Shown: positions 24,481-35,245 of the stretch, piece after piece
How the letters are laid out: each line of letters starts with the position of its first letter
Position numbering within the stretch: the first letter of the stretch is position 1
Origin: Hydractinia symbiolongicarpus
Taxonomy: Eukaryota > Cnidaria > Hydrozoa > Anthoathecata > Hydractiniidae
Direction: 5' to 3'
NCBI RefSeq assembly: GCF_029227915.1
Contig: NC_079880.1
Location: forward strand, 20,338,501-20,402,500
DNA length: 64,000 nucleotides
Made by a program: the position numbers and the translations under genes
Notes under the pieces: model-generated
Told to the model about the DNA's origin: nothing
Seen by the model: the letters and a program-made list of their open reading frames with translations, nothing else
The model's database searches: none

Positions 24481-25375
24481 AACGTGAAATCCCAGGGTCG
24501 ATTTTTTCTCAAAAAATGCTCCAAAAGAAAAAAACGACGGTTTTAAAGAATTTTCTACGCCTTCGGGCGCGGAAATTCAATTATCTTTTCAATTGTAAAC
24601 GAACTCCAACACTTTTCGTATGCTCTTAACGTACTTTATTAATATTATAGGGCTGGCATTAATTACGTGGTGTAGATATTATTTTTATTTGTAAATAGAC
24701 AAATCAATTATCTCTTTCTAAAAAAAAATTTTTTTAGAAAAACAAGTTGGTTTATCAGACTAAAAGAAAGAGAAGATTGCACCGCTAGACCTTACTTCTA
24801 TGCAAATCATTTGTCTGTCGCATTGTTTTTCCCCATTTTCCCACCAGATAACGAAAGTTTATTCTTCATGAAAAAGTCCATAAATCCTGAAAAAATTGCA
24901 AACTATTCATCCAATAAATAGCCTACTACAACTGCTATATTTAAAAACAAAATTTTCTTTTGAAACAGTGTTCCTGTGACCTCCTGAAAACTAATACCCG
25001 AATAAGTACATTGGTCTATTCGAACCACACATCACAATTCAAGATAGGTGGCATTTATATAGGTCTGTTGTGTTTATGTTTCCTGCGTAGTTTGTGAAAA
25101 AAAAGAAAAATGATTTTTAAACTTGCTGAAAGCAGTACTTAGGTCACAAAAAATGAGTTTTTAATGCCATCATTATGTTCGGCATACTTTTTTTTGGCTG
25201 TGCTAATTTTTGTCTAAAAAATCGTTTTCAAATATTTCGACCAAATAGTGCCTAAAGTGATACTTAGGTGAAAAAACACATTTTTTGGTTTACTATTCCA
25301 AATTATGTCGAAAGCACAATCTGTCAAAGTTACCCTTTGGAAATGGATTACAGAGAGGTCTTATTATCACAACAG
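24481..25375. other. Non-coding stretch with one outlying repeat unit
   Basis: AT-rich, with a small hairpin-like run (CTAAAAAAAAATTTTTTTAG) near 24719. The diverged copy of the 125-bp unit is at 25105-25310. No gene recognised. Confidence 0.35.
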
Positions 25376-25511
25376 GTTAGAATAATACTACTTTATGTTA
25401 GAATAGTCCTGCTGATAGAATAATACTACTCTGTTAGAATAGTACTACTAAAAGGTAGAATAGTACTACTATGTTAGAATAGTACTACTAATGTTAGAAT
25501 AGTACTACTAA
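25376..25511 (+). repeat. Array of the motif GTTAGAATAGTACTACT
   Basis: Seven copies spaced about 16-22 bases apart, drifting from AATAATACTACT to AATAGTACTACT towards the right, where they merge into the AAT microsatellite. Single copies occur at 20758 and 21136 (same orientation) and 20598 (inverted). Confidence 0.85.
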
Positions 25512-25877
<366 letters not shown>

Positions 25878-26780
25878 CATAACCATAGGAGATTATTTTT
25901 GTTCCGCTGCAGCATTCGTTTGTATTACTTAGCAGAACATGGCTAACAGGCAACTGCGAGGTGAAATTTTGAAATGCGCCCTGAAGGCATGCATCTTCCA
26001 ACCGGTAATAAGAAAATATCAGGTAGTAGCCGTCCGTGCGATGTGGGGAAGTGATGTTGATGCCCGCGAGGTCATTTGGGGCAAGAGAATGAAGATGGAG
26101 AACAAATTGCTTAGCAACGAACAAGTATCCTGTTTTTTTTCTTGTATTACCTATATGGCCAGACCTCGTAAGAGAAAGTCGATGAGGAATGAAGGGGAGG
26201 AAGAAGAAGGAGCCGACTCTAGCAGTGAAGGTGATAACAGAAACGGCGCAAATGCGCCTGAAACATTTCCCGGCATTTCTTTCTGGATCGCGTGCGACTT
26301 GCCAAACTGTACCTTAAGTCAATTTGAAACAAATTTGTCGAAGTCTTTTATGCAAGCCGGATTGAATTTAACAACGTGCAATGCTATACAGACAAGAGGT
26401 AAATACTTGAACCTTTTAGTACTTGAAATACTGTCAATGTTCTTCGAATATTTTACGCCACATTTTTATATTTGTAGGCAAAACCAGTGCATTCCAAGCA
26501 TTCTCAGGATCGTTATACCAAGTCTTGAAAGACCACAATAGGGAAGAACCAAAACGGATAGTTGAGATATCCCATCGCACAATGATTAGGAGTGCAGCTA
26601 GAGATGAAGGTGTTCAACTTGACCACGTTGCTGTTATGGAAAGCGAACAGTACTCGATGAAACCCTGTCAGCTAATTCTAACAAAAAATATTGATAAAGA
26701 GGTATATCAAGATGTAATTCGTGGTTTATCCGAAATCAGATTTACATCGCTTGATTTAAAAGTAATTGATAAATCGGAAG

Positions 26781-26840
26781 GTAAGTCGCCACGAACAAAT
26801 TTACTTACTTTCTCCAATAATAAGACTAAGTTTTTTGTAG
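26781..26840 (+). other. 60-nt optional intron inside the helicase gene
   Basis: Begins GTAAGTCG and ends TTTTTTGTAG, both good splice signals, yet its length is a multiple of three and it contains no in-frame stop. Retained, it adds 20 residues (first ones KSPRTNLL). Splicing is suggested by the signals; retention cannot be excluded from sequence. Confidence 0.5.
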
Positions 26841-27340
26841 AAGTTAAAACATGTTTTTACATTGTTACACGCATAGGCACAGAAGTAACTATTCCCGTTA
26901 AGCCAACTAACAAACTTTGTCAATCTGTGGATATAGTTCGAAGGATGATGGAGAGGAATAGCTTTGGACTGTGCAATGGAGGTGTATATAAAAAAATAGG
27001 AGAAAGCAGATACACATACGTTTACTGTTGTTCGGTGAAAAGCTATCTCTATCGCTCGTTGAAAAACAAAGCAATCGCCAACGAAATTACGCCAAATTTA
27101 CGAGAGTTGGTATTTTTGCTGTCAGACGGCGAGTGTCAAATAATTGATCAAATAACTTTGCATTACAATTACATTGAATGCTTGCCAAAAGGAGTTTGTT
27201 ATAACATCGCCAAAAAATGTTTCGATGTCAAGCCAAATTTAAAGGGATCTCCCCGAGCATTCGTACGGTACTTTCATCGTGAGGGAAAAAATCCCGAACC
27301 AAAGCCATTTATAGAAGGTAATTGTTTTTACTTTTCTTTT

Positions 27341-27722
27341 AACGCGTTGTAACATATCGAGGTGGTAGTTGTAACGTGTTGTAACGTATTGTAACTTGTT
27401 GTAACGCATTGCCAGTGAAGAAAATGTGTTTTTTGTTCCTTTAACGCGTTGTAACATATCAAGGTGGTAGTTGTAACGTGTTGTAACGTATTGTAACTTG
27501 TTGTAACGCATTGTCAGTAAAAAAAATGTTGGCTCTTTTTCTTTTAACACGTTGTAACATATCAAGGTGGTAGTTGTAACGTGTTGTAACGTATTGTAAC
27601 TTGTTGTAACGCAGTGTCAGTGAAGAAAATGTGTGTTTTTTTATCTTTTAACGCGTTGTAACATATCAAGGTGGTAGTTGTAACGTGTTGTAACGTATTG
27701 TAACTTGTTGTAACGTAGTTCT
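27341..27722 (+). repeat. Iteron-like array 1: TTGTAAC heptamers in four ~100-bp units
   Basis: Four tandem units of 99-104 bases, starting near 27341, 27441, 27544 and 27648, fill the intron just before the exon with Walker A. Each unit holds five TTGTAAC heptamers, four of them at exactly 10-bp spacing (GTTGTAACGTGTTGTAACGT, continuing ATTGTAACTT, GTTGTAACGC). About 20 heptamers in total, all in one orientation. The regular helical spacing resembles origin or repressor sites that load a multimeric protein side by side. Binding by the helicase or by the Myb domain of the neighbour is inference. Confidence 0.85.
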
Positions 27723-28476
27723 AAAAAAGGTGCACTGAACTACATTTGTAGGTGTCGAAAATAGCTTTCCAGATAGAAATGTACAGTTGCGTTTTTATTA
27801 GAAATGGTACCAAATTTTGCTCGCCGGTCAGTATCCCATGAAAGAAAAGAAATTGTTGCTGGTAGGTCCTCCTGATAGTGGAAAGACTAGTTAGTTTGCT
27901 CCATTTCAAGGTAATTAAATAAAGTTCGTGAAAACTTCTGACTTTTAGACGGCACTTACTGACATACATTTGTCCTTTTAGGCATTATTCCAGAAATGTA
28001 CATTGCTGGCGTGGTTCGGGATGGTTGATTCTCAGGCCACCTGATAAATAGAAATACACAAGTCGTATTTATGGATGAATGGACTAGCGACAGTCTATGT
28101 TGTAAAGATGCAAAAAGAATATTGCAAGGTAAGTCGATGTCGATGCAGTACATGAACATTTACTTTGAATAAAATGTGGCAATTTGCAGATGGGATACCA
28201 CTTTCTCTTATAGGCGGCTTGGTTATGATCCCGCAAAAACACAAAGAACCGGCCTGTTTTCAATACAATTCGGGTTTTTTTAAAACAACTAATATAATGC
28301 CGGACTTCGGAAATGGTGTAGATGGTGAGGCTATCCTGCGTCGTCTTGAAGTTTTCGAAACTAAGACACTTCGAGTAAAGGACAATAGCATAACAAGTAA
28401 GTATCTCATGAAAATAAATGATAACAATGGTGTAAATCAATATGCATAAAAATAAGTAGTGACTTTTGTCCCGTAG

Positions 28477-28914
28477 AGTGGATGAGAATGCACTGCATGG
28501 AAATATTTGTGTACGTTGCCAGCCAGTTGAAAGACATCTTGCTTTTCACCAGCGAAACCAATGTTGCGAAGAAAAATCAAGTAGGCGCTGTGTACAACGA
28601 CGTTGATTGCGATCCGTCGGTCTTTTTGGACGAAGAGCAAACATTGGAAGCATCTAGCAGTGGTCTAAGCACACGAGTTCAGATTGAGAATGCAGTTCCG
28701 CAAGAGGCTATCGACTATGCCATTATTGCGGCCGACGATAGGGATGGCATTTTGTACCATGCGCTTAACTTTGATCATGAACTGTTTGACAAAGAAAACA
28801 AGTTACACAGTGCTGAATATATGCGCAAAATGTACGAGATAGCCGCTGGGGCATGGGAGGAAATCTGCCCATTAATTAATAACGATGAGACCGCCGTAAA
28901 AGGATCAACTGGCA
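28477..28914 (+). CDS. Helicase gene, C-terminal exon (frame before the break)
   Basis: Joined in phase to the SF3 core exon ending at 28396 through a 80-base intron (GTAAGTAT ... CCCGTAG). Encodes KWMRMHCMEIFVYVASQL, then a region rich in acidic and polar residues up to AAGAWEEICPLINND. Near 28915 the sensible reading moves to another frame (GSDTFYDTWLLATNSC), which continues to 29364. Either a further small intron or a one-base indel explains the change; I cannot decide which. Confidence 0.55.
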
Positions 28915-29364
28915 GGGTAGTGACACGTTCTACGACACGTGGTTGCTTGCTACAAACTCCTGCCGCAATTGCTTCCCGACGAAAGAAATGAAGGAGCTCT
29001 ACCCTGATTGGGCACAACTAATTGAGCAAGACGAAGACGAAGGAGAAGGTAGTAGCCACGACCGCGAAGAGAACGAGGAAGAAGAAGAGGAAACAAGCGA
29101 AGAGGAGGAAGGTCATAGGGAAGAAGAAGAAACAGAAGAACATGAAATCAATGCTCAGTCGACAAAACTTGTTTCCACTGTTAAGCAAGAATATATGCCG
29201 TTTTGTCCAGCAAATAACAGTACTGCTTTTATAGACCTCGTGTCAGATGATGAAAGTGTTCCTGAAATTTCTTCAGTAAAATTAGAGCTATTTTCCGCAG
29301 ATAATTCAACCACTTCTCTCGATTGTGATGTTATCTGCATTAGTTCGGACGAACAAGACAATTA
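28915..29364 (+). CDS. Acidic C-terminal tail with SUMO-interaction-like motifs
   Basis: Continues the helicase protein in a new frame. FYDTWLLATNSCRNC and FPTKEMKELYPDW form a cysteine-containing block, followed by a long glutamate-rich run (29038-29148). Near the end stand two hydrophobic cores followed by acids, AFIDLVSDDES and DVICISSDEQDN, which fit the SUMO-interaction pattern of three or four V/I/L residues next to acidic or serine residues. The frame ends at the TAA at 29363-29365. The function is inferred from motif pattern only. Confidence 0.55.
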
Positions 29365-29450
29365 AAAAAAAACTTTTTTGCGTTTTCCTTCCCTCATATC
29401 CCACCACATACTCCTTTTCTAAAGTGACATGCGAAAAGCGGTTTTCTCTA

Positions 29451-29905
29451 CAGAAATAGGTTACAAAGCGTTACAACGTGTTACAAGGCGTTTCAATCAG
29501 CAAGTCCATGCGTTACCAGGCGTTACAAGAATCACTCTAGCCATTTTCAAATATTTCACAGTCATTTTTTTATGGAAATAGGTTACAAAGCGTTACAACG
29601 TGTTACAAGGCGTTACAATCAGCATGTCCATGCGTTACAAGGCGTTACAAGAATCACTCTAGCCATTTCCAAAAATTTCACAGTCATTTTTTCATGGAAA
29701 TAGGTTACAAAGCGTTACAACGTGTTACAAGGCGTTACAATCAGCATGTCCATGCGTTACAAGGCGTTACAAGAATCACTCTAGCCATTTCCAAAAATTT
29801 CACAGTCATTTTTTCATGGAAATAGGTTACAAAGCGTTACAACGTGTTACAAGGCGTTACAATCAGCATGTCCATGCGTTACAAGGCGTTACAAGAATCA
29901 CTTTA
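29451..29905 (+). repeat. Iteron-like array 2: GTTACAA heptamers in four ~121-bp units
   Basis: Units begin near 29451, 29572, 29693 and 29815. Each contains up to six GTTACAA heptamers. The first four sit at exact 10-bp steps (GTTACAAAGC, GTTACAACGT, GTTACAAGGC, GTTACAATCA), then a further pair GTTACAAGGC GTTACAAGAA. GTTACAA is the reverse complement of the heptamer in array 1, so the two arrays face each other around the ATPase exons. In the first unit two heptamers are mutated (GTTTCAA, GTTACCA). No gene overlaps it. Confidence 0.85.
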
Positions 29906-30012
29906 GTCATTTTAAGTAGGAATGGGGATGAGTGTGCGTTTAATGAATGTCGCATTTGCGCCATTATTTGCATACTTAAAGGCTTACAGCGTATAAGTTT
30001 CACCTAAATTGT

Positions 30013-30375
30013 GTGGACGCTTATGTGTACGCTAAAATGGTGAATGAAGAGGCAGTTGTGGTAAACCTTTCGGATAACGAATGCTCAGCATCTAAGGAGG
30101 TTTTACCGTTCTCACATTCCTGTTCAACGCTGGCAATTTCCGTGGAAAAAAATATTGTTTGCCTATCAGATGATGAAGTTTTCCTAACTATACCGATAGC
30201 GGCTTTGAAGGGAGAACCAAGTTTTTGCGAACCGCCTTCACACACGAGGGTACTTAATACACCAGATTATTGGCCAAATCGTAAGAGGAAAAAAAGCCTT
30301 TATGTGTACGCCGGTTTTGACTGTAACAAAGTTAAAAGACTATTTGAATATTCTGGTTTTCAAAAATCTTTGTAA
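30013..30375 (+). CDS. Small protein with two SUMO-interaction-like motifs
   Basis: A 120-codon open frame; a second in-frame ATG lies nine codons in, at 30037. It contains AVVVNLSDNE (residues about 14-23) and NIVCLSDDEV (about 47-56), each a run of aliphatic residues followed by serine and acids, as in SUMO-interaction motifs, and a basic NRKRKKS segment near residue 89. The same type of motif closes the helicase gene upstream, and the frame lies between iteron array 2 and the convergent recombinase gene. It ends 39 bases from the recombinase stop. It could be an independent small protein or a last exon. I do not recognise the family. Confidence 0.5.
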   Translation: MDAYVYAKMVNEEAVVVNLSDNECSASKEVLPFSHSCSTLAISVEKNIVCLSDDEVFLTIPIAALKGEPSFCEPPSHTRVLNTPDYWPNRKRKKSLYVYAGFDCNKVKRLFEYSGFQKSL

Positions 30376-30413
30376 ATTTACAAAGTTATTTTTATTATAA
30401 ATACATTTTAAAC

Positions 30414-32054
30414 TTATATAAATTTTTTTGTCTTCGCTCTAACCGCCAATGTACTAGCTTTACGGCTACAATGAAAGGAGTAGTTAGGATCTGCGAGAAT
30501 GGAAGTCCATTTTGCATTGCCATATTTTTGTAGCCCAGCTTGTAAAAACTTGTCCTCCATGGCACTAAAACTAACTCTTTTCTGTCTCGTTTGAACAGGT
30601 GTTTCGTGTTCCAAAGTACTTCCAGACGTTTTCACATTTTTGGTGTTACTATTGATTTCGCTTACAGTTAAAGTACACGTTGTTTGATCTCGTAATTTAT
30701 CCATACATAACCTGGCTTTTGCAGCTATATTGCGCGATTCAGTCTTCTGGTAATGAACTTTAGCTACCTGCGACGTGTGTTTTTGATCTTGAGAAAGAAT
30801 TGCTTGTTCTTTCGTTTCTAAGTGTGCAACACTTTCGGTTTCGATGATTTGCCTATATCGTGTAGGATTTATATACTTACGAATTGCTTGATAAACAATT
30901 CTACCGAATACGTCCGAAATACGCGTCAACTGCTTACCATTTCGACACACTAGTAGATAATCGTTGGTGGGGTTCAATCTTCGTCGTACATTGTCAATGT
31001 ATTCGTTTATTAGTGTGAGTACATCTATGGAAAAATAAAGAGAGTCAAATCCGTATTTCTCCGCAGTTTTAAAGACATTCTGATCTATAAAACCATCCTC
31101 TTTCACGCCTTTAATCATTGTTACTGTAAGAGTTTAATACGTCATGGGTCTTGAAGCCTTCACCATTAAAAATAATACAGCTACTATGAAGAAAGTCGAA
31201 AATGATAAATCGTGTGCTGCGACACATGCTCTTGCGTTTTTAGCATTTAACACAATTTGTTTATATTTTTCACTATGGTATGGTATCACCTTTTGTAAAT
31301 CATATAGTGTCGCCCAACAGTCTATACTGTTTAGATATTCAACACTTAAGATACACTTCCATTCAGCTTTCATTTTACGAAGGAGGAATTTCTTAACACG
31401 GTGCAAATAAATCTCTGCAGCAACAAATACCGACAAATTTTTTTCAGTCGTACCTGTGCTTCGTCTGTAATCAAGCATGTGCCCAATAGCATTCATGTAG
31501 CCAATTATTCCTAAGAAGCCAACCTTCCATTGGTCTCTCAAAAAATCTACGAAATCAGAAAGCATATTAATAGAGCCAACACAGTAGTCGATATCAGGGA
31601 ATGGTACTTCCCATACCGAAGGAGAATCCTCGCAGCAATATTTGGCATACTTAATTTTACAAGTTATTTGATCGGCCTGAGAATGATCTTTACCACCACC
31701 TGGACTTTTTAACCATGTCCTAAATGCAACTGCCAAATTACATGTTTTAGCAAAAGACGGCATTGAAAATGTGGAGGCGCGCTTTCTTTGGGGATCTTTT
31801 ATGCGATTTCTCGTACTGAAGTGGGGAAGTACTTCGTCGATATTCGGTCTTTTATCGAAATAATAAAACCATCCATGACGGTTATAGACATGTTTTCTAC
31901 ACCCTCTTTTACTTCCATACGACTCGCTGTCACAATCAGCCACAGGACAACAAAAGCGGTTATCTTTATCAGGCATTAACGTAAGCCTTTTCGATCTCAT
32001 TGAGGCTCCCAATGCCTCTTTCCACGCAGGCTTTTGCAAGACTCGTTTTGTCAT
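30414..32054 (-). pseudogene. Tyrosine recombinase with C2H2 finger and Myb/SANT domain, one nonsense codon
   Basis: Read on the minus strand from the ATG at 32054, chosen because a splice acceptor (TTTGTTTCTAG) lies just upstream; an upstream donor AAG|GTAAGTTG near 32213 suggests a 5' UTR exon. Order: a C2H2-like finger (CPVADCDSES to HVYNRHG), a helical core, an in-frame TAA at 31134-31136, then the recombinase C-terminal half with YINPTRYRQIIETES, DQKHTSQVAKVHYQK (arginine, histidine and tyrosine positions of a Crypton-like YR), then a Myb/SANT domain (FSAMEDKFLQAGLQKYG, WTSIL). Five codons after the stop the same frame resumes, so the break is a single base change. Tyrosine recombinases cut and join DNA through a tyrosine. 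The product would integrate or excise the element; this copy is inactive unless read through. Confidence 0.7.
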
Positions 32055-32084
32055 TCCGATTTCTTTAAAGTTCTCTAGAAACAA

Positions 32085-33891
32085 AATTTATAGAAAGTTT
32101 ATAACAATATTAGTTTTTAACAAAGCATAGAAAGTAGGATAAAAAAAAGAATTCATTTGAATAAAAAAAGAATCCTATTTACTATAAATTTAAAGTTTGA
32201 ACAACTTACCTTATACTTTACTTCGTATACAAAGTATTAGTTGAGAAACTTCTCATTAAAACAATTCCTTTTTATAATGAAGGACGCTCTCCATAGCAGA
32301 GTTAAGGTAGCAGCGAAAACGGAATTATTTCAAGTGGCACAATATAAATTAGACTGCAGAGTATTCATAATTAAATAACTATTCCTCAAGATAATCATTT
32401 CGCATATATTATCGTTATGATATATGAAAGAATTCAACGGAACAAATAGAGTGGAACGATATATACCGTCACATAAATTCCATCAAATTCCCTATGGGAA
32501 CGACACGTTCTTGTCTTGTGAGTAACAATAGAACAATACATTCCGCTTTTATAACAATGTTTTAATAAGTTGTTAAAGAACACCAAGTTCCTTAAAAATG
32601 GTTCTTTTTTAAAAAATTGGAACATGTAAAGTATTTAATGTGTTTAGGGTGTAAGATAATCGCACATAGAATCACGGACCATTATAATTTCATACGCTAT
32701 ATAACTGTTTCCTCGCTGTTTGTCATTTGTTACTGTGTGGGAAAAAATACGAAAAAAAGTAAAAATGACAGTTATAAATGCAGTTCTTTAATTAACTATT
32801 GTGTCACGAACAATTCCATCCAAGGTACATCGTTTAGTGTCAAAACTCCTCGTGGCTTTTTAGTTGAGGTAATTTATCTGAAGAAGCCTAAGAGGAAGAA
32901 TCAAATGTCACGCAACAATATTTGTTGTTCTGTTGTCTGTCCCAAACACAATTTTTAATTTTTAAAAGATGAGATTACATACAATAGCTCCTACACTTAC
33001 TTATTAAAGTGACTGGGTGACAACATTAAAATCCAAAAATATAACTAGCCAAAGGAAAATCTTATGATTTTTTTGTTTATTTTGCGCCCCAGTAGGTCTG
33101 GTCGGATGTCTTTCGTTTTACGAACTAGCGGTAACAAGACTATTAATTGCAGACTCTTCTTTGGCACTTGTGTGATAAATAGGAGAAAGTGTGAGAATAA
33201 TTATTTCAAATGGAGATGTAGCATCAAGTATTTATAGTATCCCATATACTGGTTATAAATGAAAACCTGCATGAGGGGCTTGCTAAGCGTTATGTAAGCG
33301 CTGGCAGCATTAACATCGGACTACAAACGTTGTAGACCAGTGTTTATAGTCAAAGTTTTTTTCAAATGTTCCTGCGTCTGTTTTGCAATAATGTGTGATG
33401 TTTATAGAGGACTACGATTGGTAAGAAAAGATGTTGACACATAACCGATTTTAATTGCGGCTATTTTTAGATTTACGCATTCTAAAACCTACTTAGTATA
33501 TCTATGTAGAGAAGTTGCATTTTCGCAGCTTCCTGACTGCGGTATGTAAGTGTGTTGATGGTTTTGGCAACTGTGAAAATTGCCCCAAAACTGCTGTTAT
33601 TGCCAACTCTTTTTACCCGTTTTTACAAAATCAGAAATTGTATTTTTTTGATAAATATCAGATTTCGTACTAAATTTGTTCTTTGGCCACAGAAAATATT
33701 TTACTTTTGTAGTTTTTTCTATTTTCTCGGAGGCTAAATTAAGAACTGTTACAGTTATTTTTAGAAAAAGGTGCGCACGCAGTAATTAAATAATAATAAA
33801 AGAATAACTGAAGTATCCGATAATGTGTGAAAATAATGTGATACGTGTTACACTTTTTTTTCGTTGCAATAAAGTAGGTATAATTTTTGTT
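32085..33891. other. Mostly non-coding; one unidentified small open frame
   Basis: Contains the likely promoter and 5' UTR region of the recombinase gene (32085-32330). An open frame at 32617-32958 (plus strand) ends with a basic segment (KKPKRKNQ) but has no recognisable domain. The rest is AT-rich without features. The right boundary of the SF3/recombinase element lies somewhere here and could not be fixed. Confidence 0.35.
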
Positions 33892-34046
33892 TTTTGACCT
33901 TCTGGTCTGAATGATTTCATGTGAATCCATCTGCTTAAGAATTATGAACCGTGTTTAATGACGCTTCTTCAGCATTACCAAGAACTTCAGCATTATTTTC
34001 TGCATTAAACAGATATTCTTTACAGTCACCAAGTAAAAATTACAAA
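33892..34046 (+). repeat. ~150-bp dispersed repeat, copy 2 (partner at 15066-15215)
   Basis: Near-identical to the copy at 15066-15215 in the same orientation, including GGTCTGAATGATTTCATGTG at the start and ACAGTCACCAAGTAAAAATT at the end. Flanks are unrelated. Confidence 0.8.
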
Positions 34047-35245
34047 AAAATTATTACAGTATCCTTTCCATTTTTTGTATAAAGAGAAAACAAAAATCAG
34101 AGAAATAACTGAACGCAAGAGGTAAGAAAAGGATGTTAAGGAGGTGAATGGGAGCTTGGTACCTTGTTGGTCGTTTAAAATTCCGCATAATAGCGTAGTG
34201 TAAACATGTACACTTTTTCTGTATAAAAAGGAAATCAACTCATTGAACCGAATATAAAATATTATGCACTTACCTCACCTCAATTTTGTCAAAGAGTTAT
34301 CAGTCAAAGAGTTATCCGACAAGAAACCGCCATGATAGGCTACATTTTGGCTTTGAATTTATTGGTGAGTTTCTCACAACAGGCAGGTTAGTATGTAAAT
34401 TATATTTAGCTTCAGATAAAATAATTAGATGAATTAATTAAATTATGACTTAGCGTTTACAAAATAATCTTTAAGGAATGTCAAATCTTCAATAGAATGT
34501 GAATTAAAATTTTGGTTAATTTGGCAAAACAATGTTCCCATATTTTTTATAACTTTCCCATTATTTCACTTATCTTCCAATATACAAATTTTTACAAAAT
34601 TTTACCTTTTTTTAAAAATTAACAAATGCATTTTTCTTTTAATCTTCTTTCTTTTATTTCTTACATTTACTAACAGTAAGATATCTGCTTACTGTTGATT
34701 AAAAAAACTGGAGGACCACTTTTTGGCCAGATAATAACTTTTAAAAAGAAGAAATATCCAGAACGTGTCAGAGCATATTAAAGTGAAAATTTTTTTTCTT
34801 GGCTTAAACATAGTGGAAGACATTATTATGTTTCCATAGCCCATCATAGGCCCCCAAACTAAATCTTGACAAAGCTTATTTTAAAGAAAAGATGAAAAAT
34901 ACGGATGTTATTATACAGTCGTCAATATTTGAAATCCACGGTAATTCGCCCAATGTATATAAAATTTCGGCATCAGTAATTCGCGCTTCCTTCCTCGTCT
35001 TTTAGCATGAAGAAATAAATTACTTAGCGGGGAATCCAAAATAGAAAAGCGGACAAAATACGTTTATGAAGACAAATTTCGCAATGTCTTCCAACATTCA
35101 TCAACATCAAATTTCCAGTTTTGTTTACAGCTTTACTTGTGCTTGAACACGTTGATAATAGAGTAGCTAGTTCACATATTTGCCAAACAATGGAATATCT
35201 TTCTTTTTATTGTCCAAAAATTCAACAAGAAATTTTTTTACATAA
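34047..35245. other. Non-coding stretch
   Basis: AT-rich, no gene recognised. A short ATG ATAGGCTACATTTTGGC frame at 34332 encodes a small hydrophobic start (MIGYILALNLLVSFSQQA) that resembles a signal peptide followed by a GTTAGTATG donor-like site, but no further exon could be attached. Confidence 0.3.

Larger units (their letters stand above)
26155..29364 (+). pseudogene. SF3-helicase replication protein gene, spliced, broken by three stops
   Basis: Seven or more phase-consistent exons: 26155-26398, 26478-26780, 26841-27317, 27752-27910, 27982-28128, 28214-28396 and 28477 onward. The start MARPRKRK looks like a nuclear localisation signal and precedes an acidic run. The N-terminal ~330 residues are unrecognised (origin-binding or nicking domain expected by position). 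The SF3 ATPase core follows: Walker A GPPDSGKT (27865-27888), Walker B VVFMDEW (about 28060-28080), GGLVMIPQKHK, sensor FFKTTN and arginine-finger region AILRRLEVFETKTL (about 28334-28375). SF3 helicases unwind origins as hexamers in small DNA viruses and some mobile elements. In-frame stops lie at 27799, 27892 and 28026, and the frame changes near 28915 before an acidic C-terminal tail ending at 29364. No intact product is possible from this copy. A viral or polinton-like-virus origin is as possible as a transposon. Confidence 0.7.

Noticed and set aside
30021-30245. Minus-strand open frame antisense to the small SIM-motif ORF
   Set aside because: Shadow of the plus-strand frame, which has the motifs and the better context.
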